Origin: Hyalella azteca
Lineage: Eukaryota; Arthropoda; Malacostraca; Amphipoda; Hyalellidae
Length of the DNA: 64,000 bases
NCBI RefSeq assembly: GCF_000764305.2
Contig: NW_025936059.1
Span: forward strand, 383,657 to 447,656
Direction: 5' to 3'
The notes under the pieces were generated by a model. That model saw only the letters and a list, made by a program, of their open reading frames with translations. It searched no databases and was not told the DNA's origin. Below, piece by piece: positions 9,100 through 21,659 of this stretch. Numbering within the stretch: position 1 is the stretch's first letter; every line of letters starts with the position of its first letter. The position numbers and the translations under genes were made by a program.

Positions 9100-10170
9100 T
9101 GATTAAACGTAATTTATATATTAATCAGAAGCTTTAAAACATGAATAAAGTTGTTTAATAATGTACAAATTATATTTAAAAAACGAGAGTGAGAAAATCA
9201 TCTTGGTGATAAGTACTCTCTGAATCATAATCGTTGTTTATATGATTATTATACGTGTTGTTTAAACAAAGTCAGATGCATGGTCATCAAACTTAAAAAT
9301 ATGATACCCAGTTTTAATAGTTTTCTTGAGATGACAGAGGATCAAAATACCTCTATTAAACAGTAATTTTGAATAACATAACATAAAATAACATAACATA
9401 ACATAACATAACATAACATAACATAACGTAACATAACATAGTGATCTCGGCGCTGAAGTGTAGGCCTGATGTGGCCTGTCGCCGATTCTTTTCCTTTTCG
9501 TGTCTTGTTCACAGAAGATCTAATATCGTGTCATTTGACCGGATCTTTTCATGACTGACGATAGTTTGAAATAGCTACTCGACTACTCGATATAGACATT
9601 ACAATATGCGGTTAACGCGAACTACCAATACTGAGATTATTTCGTGATGTGTTTGTTTAAATGGGCCCAGAATGTGGCCGTGAAATGAATATGGTTGAAA
9701 ATGAATATTCTTTCATAATAAATGAAAATGGTTGAATGGTTGCATCTAAAATATCTGTGAGCACATGTCGCTGTGTAGAATTTCCGTCACTGCACATATG
9801 GAGGTTAACCGTAACCGTAAAGGTTAAACTTGTAGTCGCTTTGTACAGTGAGCCCAAGACTTTACATTCTGTATGTGCCACTACACTTATAAACCACTAC
9901 TACTGCTACACTTATAATGTGTATAAATTCCACGATTCATTGCCAATTATTGTCTTATCCGATCTGCTTTTGCATAGAAATTTGTACTCATAAATTTTGA
10001 CGCTATGCTCTGTGATATATTCAATATAGCCAAGTGAAATTACTATGATTGTATTGTCTAACTACAGGGTGTTTCAGAATTAAGTAACCCTTTTAATTTG
10101 TTAATAAATAAAAAACTAAGAACGTTATGAAGTTGAAACTTGTTTTATTTGAAAGAAGAACATTTTTATG
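9100..10170. other. noncoding, with an ATAAC microsatellite
   Basis: No exon recognised. An (ATAAC)n microsatellite of about 13 units lies at 9374-9438. At 10066 ACAGGGTGTTTCAGAATTAA resembles the terminal sequence seen on many arthropod DNA transposons, but no opposite end was found. Confidence 0.45.
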
Positions 10171-10176
10171 GTAATN

Positions 10177-10443
10177 CAATAACCATTAATAGGAACGTAC
10201 GTGCGCTTAATGTCACCCATCAATAACCATTAATAGGAACGTACGTGCGCTTAATGTCACCCATCAATAACCATTAATAGGAACGTACGTGCGCTTAATG
10301 TCACCCATCAATGACCATTAATAGGAACGTACGTGCGCTTAATGCCACCCATCAATAACCATTAATAGGAACGTACGTGCGCTTAATGTCACTCATCAAT
10401 GACCATTAATAGGAACGTACGTGCGCTTAATGCCACCCATCAA
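10177..10443. repeat. 44-bp tandem repeat, six units
   Basis: Six near-perfect units containing CCATTAATAGGAACGTACGT and GCGCTTAATGTCACCCAT, starting directly after a lone N at 10176. The copies differ at only a few positions, so the array is young or recently homogenised. Confidence 0.95.
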
Positions 10444-10985
10444 TAACCATCATCGGAAACTACTTGTGACATCGCATTTCATATTTTGAAATAATGTCTC
10501 GTAGTTCTAAACATTACAGGCAAAAATGTATGTATCGGCAGCCTCATAACTAAAAAATAAACCGAGATGAGCATTTGAATTACAACTAATTTATTGTAAC
10601 GGCTCGTCTATTTAATGAATTTATTTTATCAAGAGCTGTAGTTAATGATAAACTGCAACTGCTTTATTTACTTTTAAACTTTGTTAGCTGTGCGGAGATG
10701 ATAAGCAATTATTTTGGTTGTTCTAGGGAGATTGTAAGACTTCCATTGTTAATTTTTTGAAGATTTATATGTTGTGTTCACGCACATCATAAATTTTTAC
10801 TGGAATACAATTCTGTTTTGAATAACTTTATTGGTTTTCATTAAGAGTGTTGGTGCCATCGAGAAATTTATCCTCTTTGTTTACGCAGATAATAATTTTT
10901 TACTGAAATACAACTCTGTTAAGAATAAGTTGATTGGTTTTCACTAAGATTGAAGACGCCATCGAGCTACGTTTATCCCCACCAG

Positions 10986-11094
10986 GTTCGAGCTGACGAC
11001 GGTGTTGGTGGTGAGCACCAGCGACGACCCTGGCGTGCTGGGCGTCCTGAGGGCGGCGTTCGAGCAGGTCTGCTGCCTGCCTGGCTTCAATGAG
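10986..11094 (+). CDS. Orphan candidate exon, about 36 codons
   Basis: A GC-rich segment with acceptor CCACCAG and donor GTGCGT. The open frame starts FELTTVLVVSTSDDPGVLGV and ends LPGFNE. Hydrophobic strand-like periodicity looks coding. A faint resemblance to the start of exostosin-type (GT64) domains was noticed but is not strong enough to call. Confidence 0.4.
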
Positions 11095-11099
11095 GTGCG

Positions 11100-12680
11100 T
11101 GGGGGCGCGTGAGCTACAAGGAACACGATGTTCTCTTTAGTATATTTAGCTAAGTCTGCCCTTGGATCACGTGGTATATCTCCCATAAAGCCCCATCTTT
11201 GTTTGGGGATCATTTCTACACCTAGTCGGCGCCGGCATCTCAACTGTTAAAGCGTCCCAGTTACACCGATCTGTTGGTGTAACTGGGTGTAATTACCTGG
11301 GGGTGTTGGTGTAACTGTTGGTGTAATTATCCAACTCACTCGTCCAATCCACATATTCGACTGCGTGGCAGGGGACCCATGCCCACGATAAGATTGACAT
11401 GATTGGTGACGGTATATTCATTTTGTATGGATGCCTATATAATATGACCTGTTTACCTCTTTATTTCTTTCGACATCGTAAAACGACTACCTTGTGGTCT
11501 ATTTAATTCGTCAATTGTTGCTTTAGATTTATATTGTCCCATCTGTATAATTCATCCATATAGTTCATCTCATAACGAGACGTTTTATTCTATCAAATGG
11601 AGTGCAATGACTGAATCTGGCAAATCAAATGATTTTGTTCGCCCAATCGCCTGATATTCAACATGTACTCTGACCTTCTCTCTCCCGATACGTTACCTCT
11701 TGTGTGCTGTTGCTTATGTTCACGTGTTAATTTATTTTTACCTGGCAGCTCTCGTCGAGCACGGAGGGCTTGCAGGACTCAGGATATTGACCCAGCAGTG
11801 TCCTGAGGCGCCGGTTCTCCACCACCACGTCTGAGGAGTATCGTCAGGCTCTCGATTCTGCGTGAAATTTTCCCCTACTTTGCTGATGCTGGTGTAGCTT
11901 GTTACTACCCACGTATTGGCCACGCCTTTGGAAACAAAGTAAAAATGATTATCGTTACAACGCATCGAGTTGTCTTCAGTGTTGCCAGCAGTCGACGTTC
12001 TCTGAGCTTCCATTCGAGCGTTTTTTTCAATTCATGATTAAAGTTGTTTTAGCATAGCGACCTTTTCGGTCTTCGTTATGATTGCTTTTGAAACATGAAA
12101 CATTGCAAACTACTGCGGACATGGCAATGGTACCGGCAATATGGAATAATTATTTTAATTATTTATGTTTAGATTTGGTAACTATGCAAGGCTGTGAGTT
12201 GGAACCGCCCATAACGTGTGTTAGGCGCGGCTCTGTTGAATGAGAGGCGTTAGACCACGAGCCTCGAGGCGCGTTGCACAGAGGAAGTTAACGTGTAAAT
12301 TGTAATCACTTATTTTGCGCAAAGGAGTTGGTGTCAATGTTACGTAATTTTAAGGCATATTTAATGTTATTTGTGGATATTATGGTGTGGTATTAAGGTT
12401 ATCTCATTAACTGCAAGCTTATGGTCTGCCGCCGAGTTTTAACTTATTACATTACCAGCAGCCTCGTCGTTGGTGGCTTAGCCTTACATCTTTATTATCA
12501 CTTTCTTGTGCCAACTATTGGTCACAATCTCAGTACAAATGGCGGTATAAACATGTGCATAATTTTAGCCGCCTGAGCAATAATTTATAAGCCATTCACT
12601 GCCAAATTGTTGTCACAATTTCGAAACAATCGCCTAATGAAAATATGAATTATTTCACTGCCAGTAATGTAACTTGTTAA
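11100..12680. other. no gene recognised
   Basis: Contains short direct repeats of GTTGGTGTAACTG (about 11270-11320). The open frames seen on the minus strand lack family resemblance and splice support. Confidence 0.4.
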
Positions 12681-12703
12681 GTATTGCCTTTATCGCGTCA
12701 CTC

Positions 12704-13350
12704 CTCTAGGGCAGTTAAGGGTAAGCATCACGCCTCACGGCAGTTAAGGGTAAGCATCACGCCTCTAGGGCAGTTAAGGGTAAGCATCACTCCTCTAGGG
12801 CAGTTAAGGGTAAGCATCAGAGCAGTTAAGGGTATGCATCACGCCTCTAGGGCAGTTAAGGGTAAGCATCACTCCTCTAGAGCAGTTAAGGGTAAGCATC
12901 ACTCCTCTAGAGCAGTTAAGGGTAAGCATCACTCCTCTAGAGCAGTTAAGGGTAAGCATCACTCCTCTAGGACAGTTAAGGGTAAGCATCACTCCTCTAG
13001 GACAGTTAAGGGTAAGCATCACTCCTCTAGGGCAGTTAAGGGTAAGCATCACTCCTCTAGAGCAGTTAAGGGTAAGCATCACGCCTCCAGGACAGTTAAG
13101 GGTAAGCATCACGCCTCTGGAGAAGTTAAGGGTAAGCATCACGCCTCTAGAGCAGTTAAGGGTAAGCATCACGCCTCTAGAGCAGTTAAGGGTAAGCATC
13201 ACGCCTCCAGGACAGTTAAGGGTAAGCATCACGCCTCTAGAGCAGTTAAGGGTAAGCATCACGCCTCCAGGGCAGTTAAGGGTAAGCATCACGCCTCCAG
13301 GACAGTTAAGAGTAAGCATCACTCCTCTAGAGCAGTTAAGGGTAAGCATA
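12704..13350. repeat. 30-bp minisatellite, about 21 units
   Basis: Units resemble GCAGTTAAGGGTAAGCATCA plus CGCCTCTAGG. Because 30 is divisible by three, ORFs on both strands (12684-13442 plus, 12804-13376 minus) are periodic ten-residue repeats, not proteins. Many units contain CTCTAG then AAGGGTAAGC, resembling an acceptor and a donor. Confidence 0.95.
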
Positions 13351-13399
13351 ATTTCTCTTTTCATGCAGCCAAACATCAGACCCTCTGCCCAATGTTTGC

Positions 13400-14620
13400 C
13401 GTAGCTACTAAACGAGTCCTCCTAGTCGTTTGTTTAGCTTGAATAATTTTTTTTGCTATCTCATATGATATTGTTATCACTTATCTATTGGATTATCGGA
13501 ACTATCTATATATTTTGTTACAATTTTATATTTATTTACAGCAATAATTTATTATAAGCTTATAGACCTGAATGCGAGTTCTTAGCTCTTCTTCTTATAC
13601 ATACTTCGAAATGCTTCAGCTTAAACGTGTCTGCGTTGGTGAGTTGCATAGCAGTAGGTGAATTAAGTATTCGTTATTTGTGAACCTTTGTTTTCGTGTC
13701 TGAATTGTGATCTACGTTCCCACAATTATTCAGCTCAGAATGCTAACTTTCAGAAAATATATTCTACGTGTAACGGTGTATGAGTATATAAGAGATCACC
13801 AATTCACCATAAATACAAATATTCAATGATTTTCGTTTATCTGAGAATTTTTTTAGGCAGCAATTACGGACCGATTTTTATTTTGGATTTTATATTACTT
13901 TAATTTTTTTATATATCACTATATTTCTGGAATTCATTACAAATTAATTTAATTATAAAGGTAATCTCCAGTTCGTAAGAAGGAATGCGTTCTGTAAAAA
14001 TACACGAATAAACCTTCAATATTGTTTCAGTTCATTAGTAACATTTAGATTTTAAGTTCGATTGGTATATAATTAAGAATTAAAGTCCTCGTTCCTTGAA
14101 AATGTGTCAGTTACGCGGCTCATATGCCATTATTGTATACTCATTATAGAACAAAAATTAAAAAGATTTAAAAATTAATTTGATGTATCGGGATTCATAT
14201 TTTCTGCTACTGCGGATGGGCAATAGAGAAAATCGACCTTCTTAATTCTTATTATTGTTTAGCACATGATGTACTTTACATCAAATTAATTTCGTCAGTC
14301 GAGGAAGGTTACAGAGTTAAATTAATTTCGTTTTTCTATTTGAGGAAAGTCACTGAATTTAGTTATTTCATTCGCGATTCAAACCGTCCAAGAGCGAAAT
14401 CGCAATAGAGGGGCTTCAATACCTGACCTAGGGCTTAAAAAAACTATTTAGGCCTATGTGCGGGAAATTTCCCCATTTAGTGATTTAGACTAATGACGTT
14501 TAGAAAATTAGACATAGCCACATAGGTCATAGGCTAGGCAGTTTTTGATTGTTAACTTGAGTGCAGACTGTGCAGTACCTAAGTGACAATTTTGTCTACT
14601 TATAGCCAACTTTTGAGTGA
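13400..14620. other. AT-rich noncoding
   Basis: No exon, RNA gene or transposon terminus could be supported. Confidence 0.4.
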
Positions 14621-14629
14621 CCAACCATT

Positions 14630-14679
14630 ATGTCAGGAAAATTTAATTTTGATCCTCCGAGTTCTGCAAGTTCAGACAG
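14630..14679 (+). CDS. Candidate first coding exon of an unidentified gene
   Basis: ATG in an acceptable context (AACCATTATGTC) opens MSGKFNFDPPSSASSD, followed by AG and a GTTAGT donor. Downstream exons were not found. The following 2 kb is transposon-rich, so any gene would have to splice across or be broken. This is a weak candidate. Confidence 0.3.
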
Positions 14680-16600
14680 GTTAGTAACCATTAGTTACAC
14701 ATTGCCTAGAATATTTTGTTTATATTGAAGACTTGAGATGGAAGACCGACAGTAATTATCCACTCAGTCTAATAATCATGGAATGGAAGACTTTTAATAT
14801 TGCTATTAGGGCAAGTCAGGAAAAGATCTACTCTGTGAGCCGCGACTGGATTTTTTGAGCCGCGAAATAAACGGGCTGTACGTTCACCATCAAATTTCCA
14901 AAATTCGTGTGTTGTGTGCTTTTTGCTTTAATCATAAATCTGCCCGACACACGTTTTTGGGGCAAGCCATAATTTTAATTTATTTCCTACTTTTTAGTCC
15001 ACAAGAAAAACGTGGTTTAAAAAAAAATTTTTAAGTATTTTCCTTAATACGCACACGATTATCCCTCAGGCCCTATATGTACTCAAGAGTCACATTTCAA
15101 GCCACACCAAAAAAACTTAAATGTACAATGGCATGTCTTCTTTATGTGCTTTAGTAGTATGAATTCTAGCCAATTAAAACCCTTATCATTGTTACTGACA
15201 CGGTCACGCCCAGTATGTAAATAAGTATTTTCCGGACATTTCATATCCAAGGGAACGCACAAGCTTGACATCACCATCAGGCCATAATGAATATGTGTAC
15301 CAAGTTTCATTGAGCTACGTTCAGTACTTTGGGAGATATTTGATGTACACTGAATCTGGAGACCGGCCACGGGTCCGACTGTAAATTTGTCCGAGACGTG
15401 GGAACGAAAGTGGCAACTTTCCAATTGATATTCTAGACGTATATAAATTTCTTGCTATATTAAACAACACACCAAACGTACCGATAGGTGGTAGTAAATT
15501 AGTCTTTTCCCTATAATAAAATAACTGTAGAGTGGTGTAGTGCCTAATGCCTTTACTATAGTGACGAAATCAACTGAGTAGGTAACTTGGCGGTGTTACT
15601 GATATTCCCTAGACTCGAGAAGCTTAGCTTAGTAACCAACATATTTGCCTATTACGTAGTTGGCGGGCGCTCCATCGAAGTAACAAACATGCACTGGGCA
15701 TTGCAAAGAGAAACATTTCTCGCTCAATAAATGATGTTTTTGCTTACAGTTGAACACTCCTTGTTAAACTTTTTTTCATGTTATTAAAATATGGTATCCT
15801 ATAGTAACGTAGTCACCGTCACCTGTCGCACCACTGTCAAGTTAGTGGCTTTGGTTTCTTCAAAGTTTGAACTACCAAACTTGCAGTCCGACCTCATTTC
15901 AGGATGGTAAACGTTTTTGGTCAATAAATTTGTACGCGGCATAAACTATTCAATAGTTTTTCATCGAATCAAAAACGAGTAATGAAATTTTCTAGAAATA
16001 ATTCAGAAGTACATAGATTAGAGGCTTAAAATTAAGACAATACTATATTAGACTTAGAGCTAAGAAGCACCAGACACCGGTCATATACCTATGATTTCTT
16101 CCAAGTTTCGTGGACAGAGAATACGGCTGGTAAGGTAAGGCGTAATCGGGATAGTTTTCCGAACTTTATAATTGAATCATGTTAAAGACCATTCACAATA
16201 TAATTCTACTACTAGTCTACGTTCTGTTCGAAACGAAGTTAACGAACTATTGATAAGGCCATATGTATATGATGATAAGAATACTTACAGGTATCAAGCC
16301 ACCATGCATCGCAGACCGGCGCCAAGCCTAGTTGTTGTGGAAACGGGATTAGGAGTTATCACTGCACAACCCCACGTGGCAACAACATGAGCTCAAATGA
16401 TACAGTGATACATCGGCCGGTGCACTATTCTTTATCGTTTTGCTGCCGACAACTGCCAACCGCTGGCTTGCCCTTCCATCACACATCACGTGACCCATTT
16501 CGGAGCCGCGACATTTCTAAATCGATATATTTTACCTGACTTCCGAGTCCCGAGATTTCAAACTTACATATAAATGGGAGATCTCGGGCCGCAAAGTTTC
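14680..16600. other. noncoding, probably old transposon remnants
   Basis: GC-poor sequence with scattered short inverted and direct repeats (for example GAGCCGCGACTGG and GAGCCGCGAAATAA at 14836-14870). No coding exon recognised. Confidence 0.35.
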
Positions 16601-16629
16601 CGTTAAAAGTAGATGTATTCCACCCCTGG

Positions 16630-17282
16630 ATACCAGCATTATCATACATAAGAAATTGGTTGAAATCTTGAGTAAATGAGGAAACTAAAAATGAACTGAT
16701 TCTAAAAAATCTCTGGTTTGTCACTATGTGGAGACTTAGTGGCAAACCAGAGATTTTTTAGAATTAGTTCCTTTTTAACTTCCTCATTTACTCAATATTT
16801 GAACCAATTTCTTATGTAGGGTAAACGCGGTATATTCCGACACATTAAGGACGCATCAAGAAATGAAAAACTATAAAAAAAACATATGCGTTACGTAAGT
16901 TCTGTTGCCTTCACATGACTCTCAAAACACTTCACTACGCGTCAGCAACAATGAAACGTCACAATGTTGCCATATTTATTAAAAAGCCTTTAGAATGGAA
17001 ACCTACCAAATCCCTATATTCCGTCACTTTGTGTGGCAATATTCGACACGACACCACATGGCATGCATTGTCTCTCTTTGGATCTCAATATTTTCCCACT
17101 AGATGGCCAAGACCTAGTGTTTTTGCAGTATTTCGACACGCAAATGTATGACGTCACCATTTCAACCATCAATGAACGCATGGAACTTAAACAAAGCTTA
17201 ATATAAAGGAAAAGCTGGAGAGGTGATGGAATTACCTACAATGTCGGAATATACCGCGTTTACCCTATGATAATGCTGGTAT
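16630..17282. mobile_element. Foldback palindrome interrupted by a MITE
   Basis: The left arm (TACCAGCATTATCATACATA through AAATCTCTGGTTTG) is mirrored right of about 16735. The right arm is broken after CTTATGTA and resumes at TATGATAATGCTGGTA after 447 inserted bases. A third degenerate copy of the centre lies at about 17342-17387. Confidence 0.85.
16819..17265. mobile_element. 447-bp MITE with TA target duplication
   Basis: Perfect 24-bp terminal inverted repeats begin GGGTAAACGCGGTATATTCC. The element is flanked by TA on both sides (16817-16818, 17266-17267). The uninterrupted target survives in the other arm of the surrounding palindrome, so both ends and the TA duplication are proven internally. 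TA insertion is typical of Tc1/mariner-type elements. No transposase is encoded. Confidence 0.92.
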
Positions 17283-17404
17283 GATGGTATCCATGATACT
17301 TTACTGGTCTACTTGGAGGACTCAAAATTGAACTTGAGTGAGAGTCTAAAAAACTCTCTGCTTTGCCACTATGCTTGGAGATGATGGAAAAAAGGAATTA
17401 GAAT

Positions 17405-18335
17405 ATGCATGATGAAGGTGCTGATGCAAATTTTAAGGGCTTCAATCCTTCATTGGAGTCATCAGATCTAAACAATATGAGTGATGCAGAATCTGTCATT
17501 ACAGCTGGTCAGAGGTTCCACTCTCGTGACCCTCCCTCATGCCCATCGCCTCTGAATGATGTGAGTGATGCAGAGTCTGTCCTTACAGCTGCTCAGAGGG
17601 TCCTCTCCTTGTCATGCTCTCCAGATCTATCTGAAGACCCTACAGATAGTAATGTTAACCATAATCTGGTCATTGTTGTGGAGCCTCTTCCAGATGAACG
17701 GCCAGTATCAAAATTCTTTGCGAATGACATAGCTCTCAGTAAAGCTTTAGCTAACTCATACTTTGGTAAAATTGGTATAAAGGGAATGCAAAAGAACATT
17801 AGTAGAGGACTTGTGATTATTAACATGGGAAAACATAACCCATCTGCACCATGCATACCTCAGCTCCTTTCCACAACAGAAATTGGGACTTGGAAGGTTA
17901 AATGCCATCTCCCACTCAATCAGGTAATTTTAACAGGGGTGATAGGTCCTTTTGGTAGTGAGACTGAGACCTCAGATGAGGATCTAACTCATGAGTTGCA
18001 ACTGGAGGGATACTGTGATGCCTCAGCAGAAAGAATACACAAAGGTAGGGATAGAGTCCCAACATCAATGTTCAAAGTGATCTTTGCAACTAAATCTCTC
18101 CCTTCCTTTGTGTACTTGGGCTACCAGCGTTTCAAAGTGGAAACATGTTAGTAAGCCATGGCAATGTTTCAAATGCCAAAATTTTGGGCACAATGCTAGT
18201 GATTGCAGCGGTCCAGCCCGTTGTGTTGCTTGTGGGGGCCCTCACAGTGTTAGGGACTGCTCTTCCTCTAGAACCCAAGCACCGAGATGTTGCAACTGTG
18301 GAGGTGCACACACAGCCAGCTACGGGGGATGTCCC
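17405..18335 (+). pseudogene. LINE ORF1 (gag-like), 5' part, frameshifted and split
   Basis: The first open segment (17405-18151) covers the acidic N terminus with two MSDAESV/VSDAESV repeats and a gag-like central region ending FVYLGYQRFKVE. A one-base frameshift near 18142 moves into the frame with three zinc knuckles: CFKCQNFGHNASDC, CVACGGPHSVRDC and CCNCGGAHTASYGGC. This arrangement is typical of I- and Jockey-type LINE nucleocapsids, which package the element RNA. The frame stops at GGCP, where a hAT-like element begins at 18336. It resumes at 23068. Confidence 0.88.
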
Positions 18336-18550
18336 CAGGATGGAATTCTAATTTCGAAGGTTCATATATTATTTCAATCCACCAAGACCACTTTTTCGAT
18401 CCAGCATTGTTATTTGAGGCAAAAAATGAACTTCTTAAAGGCTTAAAACACGTACGCTAACTTGCTCAGTTTCTATAAAGTACCTAATCACTTGGAAGTT
18501 GCAAGTCTGCACCTTTCACTCAACAATTAAAATTAGACTTATAAAAAGTA

Positions 18551-21216
18551 CCGTAAAATGGGGTTACTCTGACCGGCAGGGTAACTTTGACCACTTTTTG
18601 TTTTTTTAACAAAAACCCCCAAAACTCAAAAATGATTTGACATAGAAAAATTTTGTCAATGGCCATAAAAGGCCTAATACTGAGGCTATGTAACACAATA
18701 GAAAGATTTAAAAAGTTTGCATATCTAATAGGTTAACAAATTAATAATGTGTCCCACAAAAAACAGCTATTATTTTAAGCCTGTCAGAGTACCCCCTCCG
18801 ATTTTTTTATTATTTGGTAAAATAACTCCAGGTTTTGATGCATTGTAGTAGAACTCTTCTAGTTACATATGCAAAAGACAAATTTTAGGAAAGTGTGATA
18901 GTTTGCAAATGAGGGGTGCCACCCCCAAATGGGGTAACTTTGACCACCTGATGGCAGCCATGACGGGGTAACATTGACCGGCTTAGAAATTAACCCATTA
19001 ACGCCGAGCAGTTCCATTTGGAACCAGCAGAAAAAAATGGATTCATAATAAAATTGTATGTTCAAATCAATATACTAGTGGATGCGTAGGTTTGATACAC
19101 ATCTTGGACGTGTTCTGGCAAAGTTTGGTTCTGTTGCGCCGACTAATTCCTGCTCAGTTAACATTAAAAGATTGTAAGTATCGGGTGTCAGACAGAAGGG
19201 CTTGACATCATTGCAGAGAAAGGTAAGTAGTTCGTTCTGAAAATTTACTATTTACAAGTTAGATGCAGAATTTTATCGATAAAGAGTACTTTTAATTCTG
19301 TATATGGTATTACGTGATATAATGTTTCTATAGTCATGTAGATCATGAAATATTTTGCCTGGTTCCAAATGGAACCGCTCGGCAGTAGTGTAAGCATTCC
19401 GGTAATCTCATTTTCCCAGTTGATTACTTTGTGATATAGTTACGCATTGTCTTTCAAAAATTTGTTTGAATTTAGAAATTATTTATTTAGATCTCGGATC
19501 CACAATTTTTCTGTTATTTATTACTGAACTGTTATCTTTAGAGCAGTTAGGAGTATATAACCCAAAAGTTGAAATATTAGGAAGTAGGTACGTTGAACAC
19601 TATTCGATTTTTCATCCCGAGTCACTTTTTTTTAATTGTATTTATGGCAGATCATCACTTGAAATAATTGAGATTTCGAGAGAAGAATAGCACCAAGATC
19701 AAATATTTGCGATTGAACCTTTCACAGAAGCAGCAACAAATGAAACAGACTGAGATTCAGATAACTCAGATGACGCAGCCACTAGCAATTTCGCTCGTCT
19801 ATCAAGATTAGCCATTGGATCAACAGTAATCACCAAATGTGAAAACAATGACTATCAACAGAGAAGAAAGTCAACTGTGGTCGACGTGGCCACCTTATGC
19901 TACGACATATACGTGGCTAGCCCGTGAGATTTAGTTATAAACTTAGGGCAGCAAATAAATCAGATGATATTTTTCTGCAATTGAAGCCAATCAGTGGATC
20001 TAATAGAAAAAGAAACTTATTCATGGGCTGGAACATAGATTGGTCCCATAAACATGGTGCAATTTGTCCTAGGCTAACATATTATATCTAAGATCTATTT
20101 TGGTTTAATTTGGCTTCTCAAAATCTTTTGAAAAAAAAATGGCTATTGCAATGACTTTTCGAAAAGATCGGTTGGGAAAAGCAATAATACAGGAGACCCT
20201 AAATAAAACAATCAGGGTGTAAAGTGCACCCTTCTGCTTCAATCCTTGATGAAGTGCAATACAACAATCAACAACATCGGCCAGCAAAGTGACATCAGAA
20301 GCACTGCATATGCAAACAATGTGGACAACGTGCCCACAAACATTCATAAAATGGACAACCTTTCTATTCATTCTGAATGAATGGACGCATTCCATGCTAA
20401 AAATTAAATTTTATTCAAGCATTATTGGTTTATCATCAGTATTGTCCATTATGAATACGTATATTACGTATAATCCATTATGGATAACATTGCTTGACTT
20501 ACTATAGGTAAAAGTGTTGTTTGAAGAAACGTTATGTTAATGCCGAGCGGTTCCATATGGAACCAAGCTATAATTTTTCGCATAGAACAAAAAATAAATA
20601 TATGAACATATTTTTTACTTATTACCATCACAAATGATAATATTCTCACAAGGAACCAAAAAAAAGTTCAGAAAATAATTCTCGTCATTAATGGGTTAAG
20701 TTAAAATTACCATAGGTACCTATATAACATATTTATGTTTGATACACCTATTAATGTTTATTTTTCTTTAGGTTTCAGACTCTACAAAATCTTATATATG
20801 GTAATTTTAACTTAATTTCCAAACTGGTCAATGTTACCCCATCACGGCTGCCATTAGGTGGTCACATTTCGCCCATTTGGGGGCGGCACCCCCATTTGCA
20901 AACTATGACACTTTCCTAAAATCTGTCTTTTGCATATGTAACTAGAAGAGTTCTACTACAATGTTCCACAACCTAGAGTTATTTGAAGTTATTTTACTAA
21001 AAAATAAAATTGATTTTACCACCCGGTCAAAGAAACCCCAAGAGCTGGGGTAACAAAGACCATCACTTTTTTTGAAATTACATCAAAACTATGAGAGGCA
21101 GTAGCCAGCAATTTATGGTAAGTAAAGCTAGAGTATAGACCTGTATTTTGCATGTTTCAATTTAAGTTTAACTTATCTAGTAAAAAAAAAGTGGTCAAAG
21201 TTACCCCATTTTACGC
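18551..21216. mobile_element. Long-TIR foldback element with GGGGTAACTTTGACC iterons
   Basis: The ends are CGTAAAATGGGGT(T/A)AC and its reverse complement, with TA on each side (18549-18550, 21217-21218). The arms of roughly 430 bp are recognisably inverted, including the blocks AGTAGAACTCTTCTAGTTAC and TAAGTTAAAATTACCATA. At least eight copies of GGGGTAACTTTGACC-like 15-mers occur in both orientations. Without the inner insertion it is about 960 bp and noncoding. Family unknown; the TA flank suggests a mariner-related mover. Confidence 0.85.
18994..20695. mobile_element. piggyBac-like element, TTAA-flanked, degenerate
   Basis: TTAA (18990-18993 and 20696-20699) flanks an element starting CCCATTAACG and ending TCATTAATGGG. 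The host palindrome's other arm reads AAATTAAGTTAAAATTACC without interruption, proving the TTAA insertion site. Subterminal CCGAGC(A/G)GTTCCAT(T/A)TGGAACC motifs recur at 19003, 19364 and 20542. Traces around 19740-19850 and 20220-20340 could be transposase remnants but are full of stops. Confidence 0.86.
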
Positions 21217-21546
21217 TATTAGTTAGTTGAAAATTTGTCTCTTGAGTTGACCGCAATGAACTAAACTTCATTAAGTAATTATAACTATGCTGCAAAGCAG
21301 AGTTTCACACACACGCACACTAAACATCATGCACACTAAACACGCAATTCAGACGATCAGAACTATATATCACATGGGCCAGCGTGCAACTGAATTAAAT
21401 AGGTACCTACTAGCTTATTTCCCGCTCCCAGTGCATTTCTAGCGGGTTGATCAATCGTATACTTAATTCGAATACAATTGTATACGAATTACAAATTAAC
21501 TAATCATTCATATACTTAGTGCAAGAGAATGAATAATTATGTTGTT

Positions 21547-21655
21547 TCTGATCAAACGAACGAAAACTTCCGATCGAACAAACGAAAACTTCTGATCAAA
21601 CAAATGAAAACTTCTGATCAAACGAACAAAAACTTCTGATCAAACGAACAACAAC
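21547..21655. repeat. About 22-bp tandem repeat
   Basis: Roughly five units of TGATCAAACGAACAAAAACT plus TC inside the hAT-like element. Confidence 0.85.
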
Positions 21656-21659
21656 AAAC

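Noticed and set aside
1080..10443. CRISPR-like arrays of regularly repeated short units
   Set aside because: Units are contiguous tandem copies without unique spacers, in an intron-containing eukaryotic genome.
10986..11094. Exostosin (GT64) domain start
   Set aside because: Only a loose pattern of hydrophobic residues; no diagnostic motif in this or a linked exon.
12684..13442. 252-residue ORF with a VKGKHH(A/S)SRA periodicity
   Set aside because: Periodic translation of a 30-bp minisatellite. The opposite strand is open for the same reason.
15083..15424. 113-codon minus-strand ORF
   Set aside because: No family resemblance, no splice or start support, and composition like the surrounding noncoding DNA.
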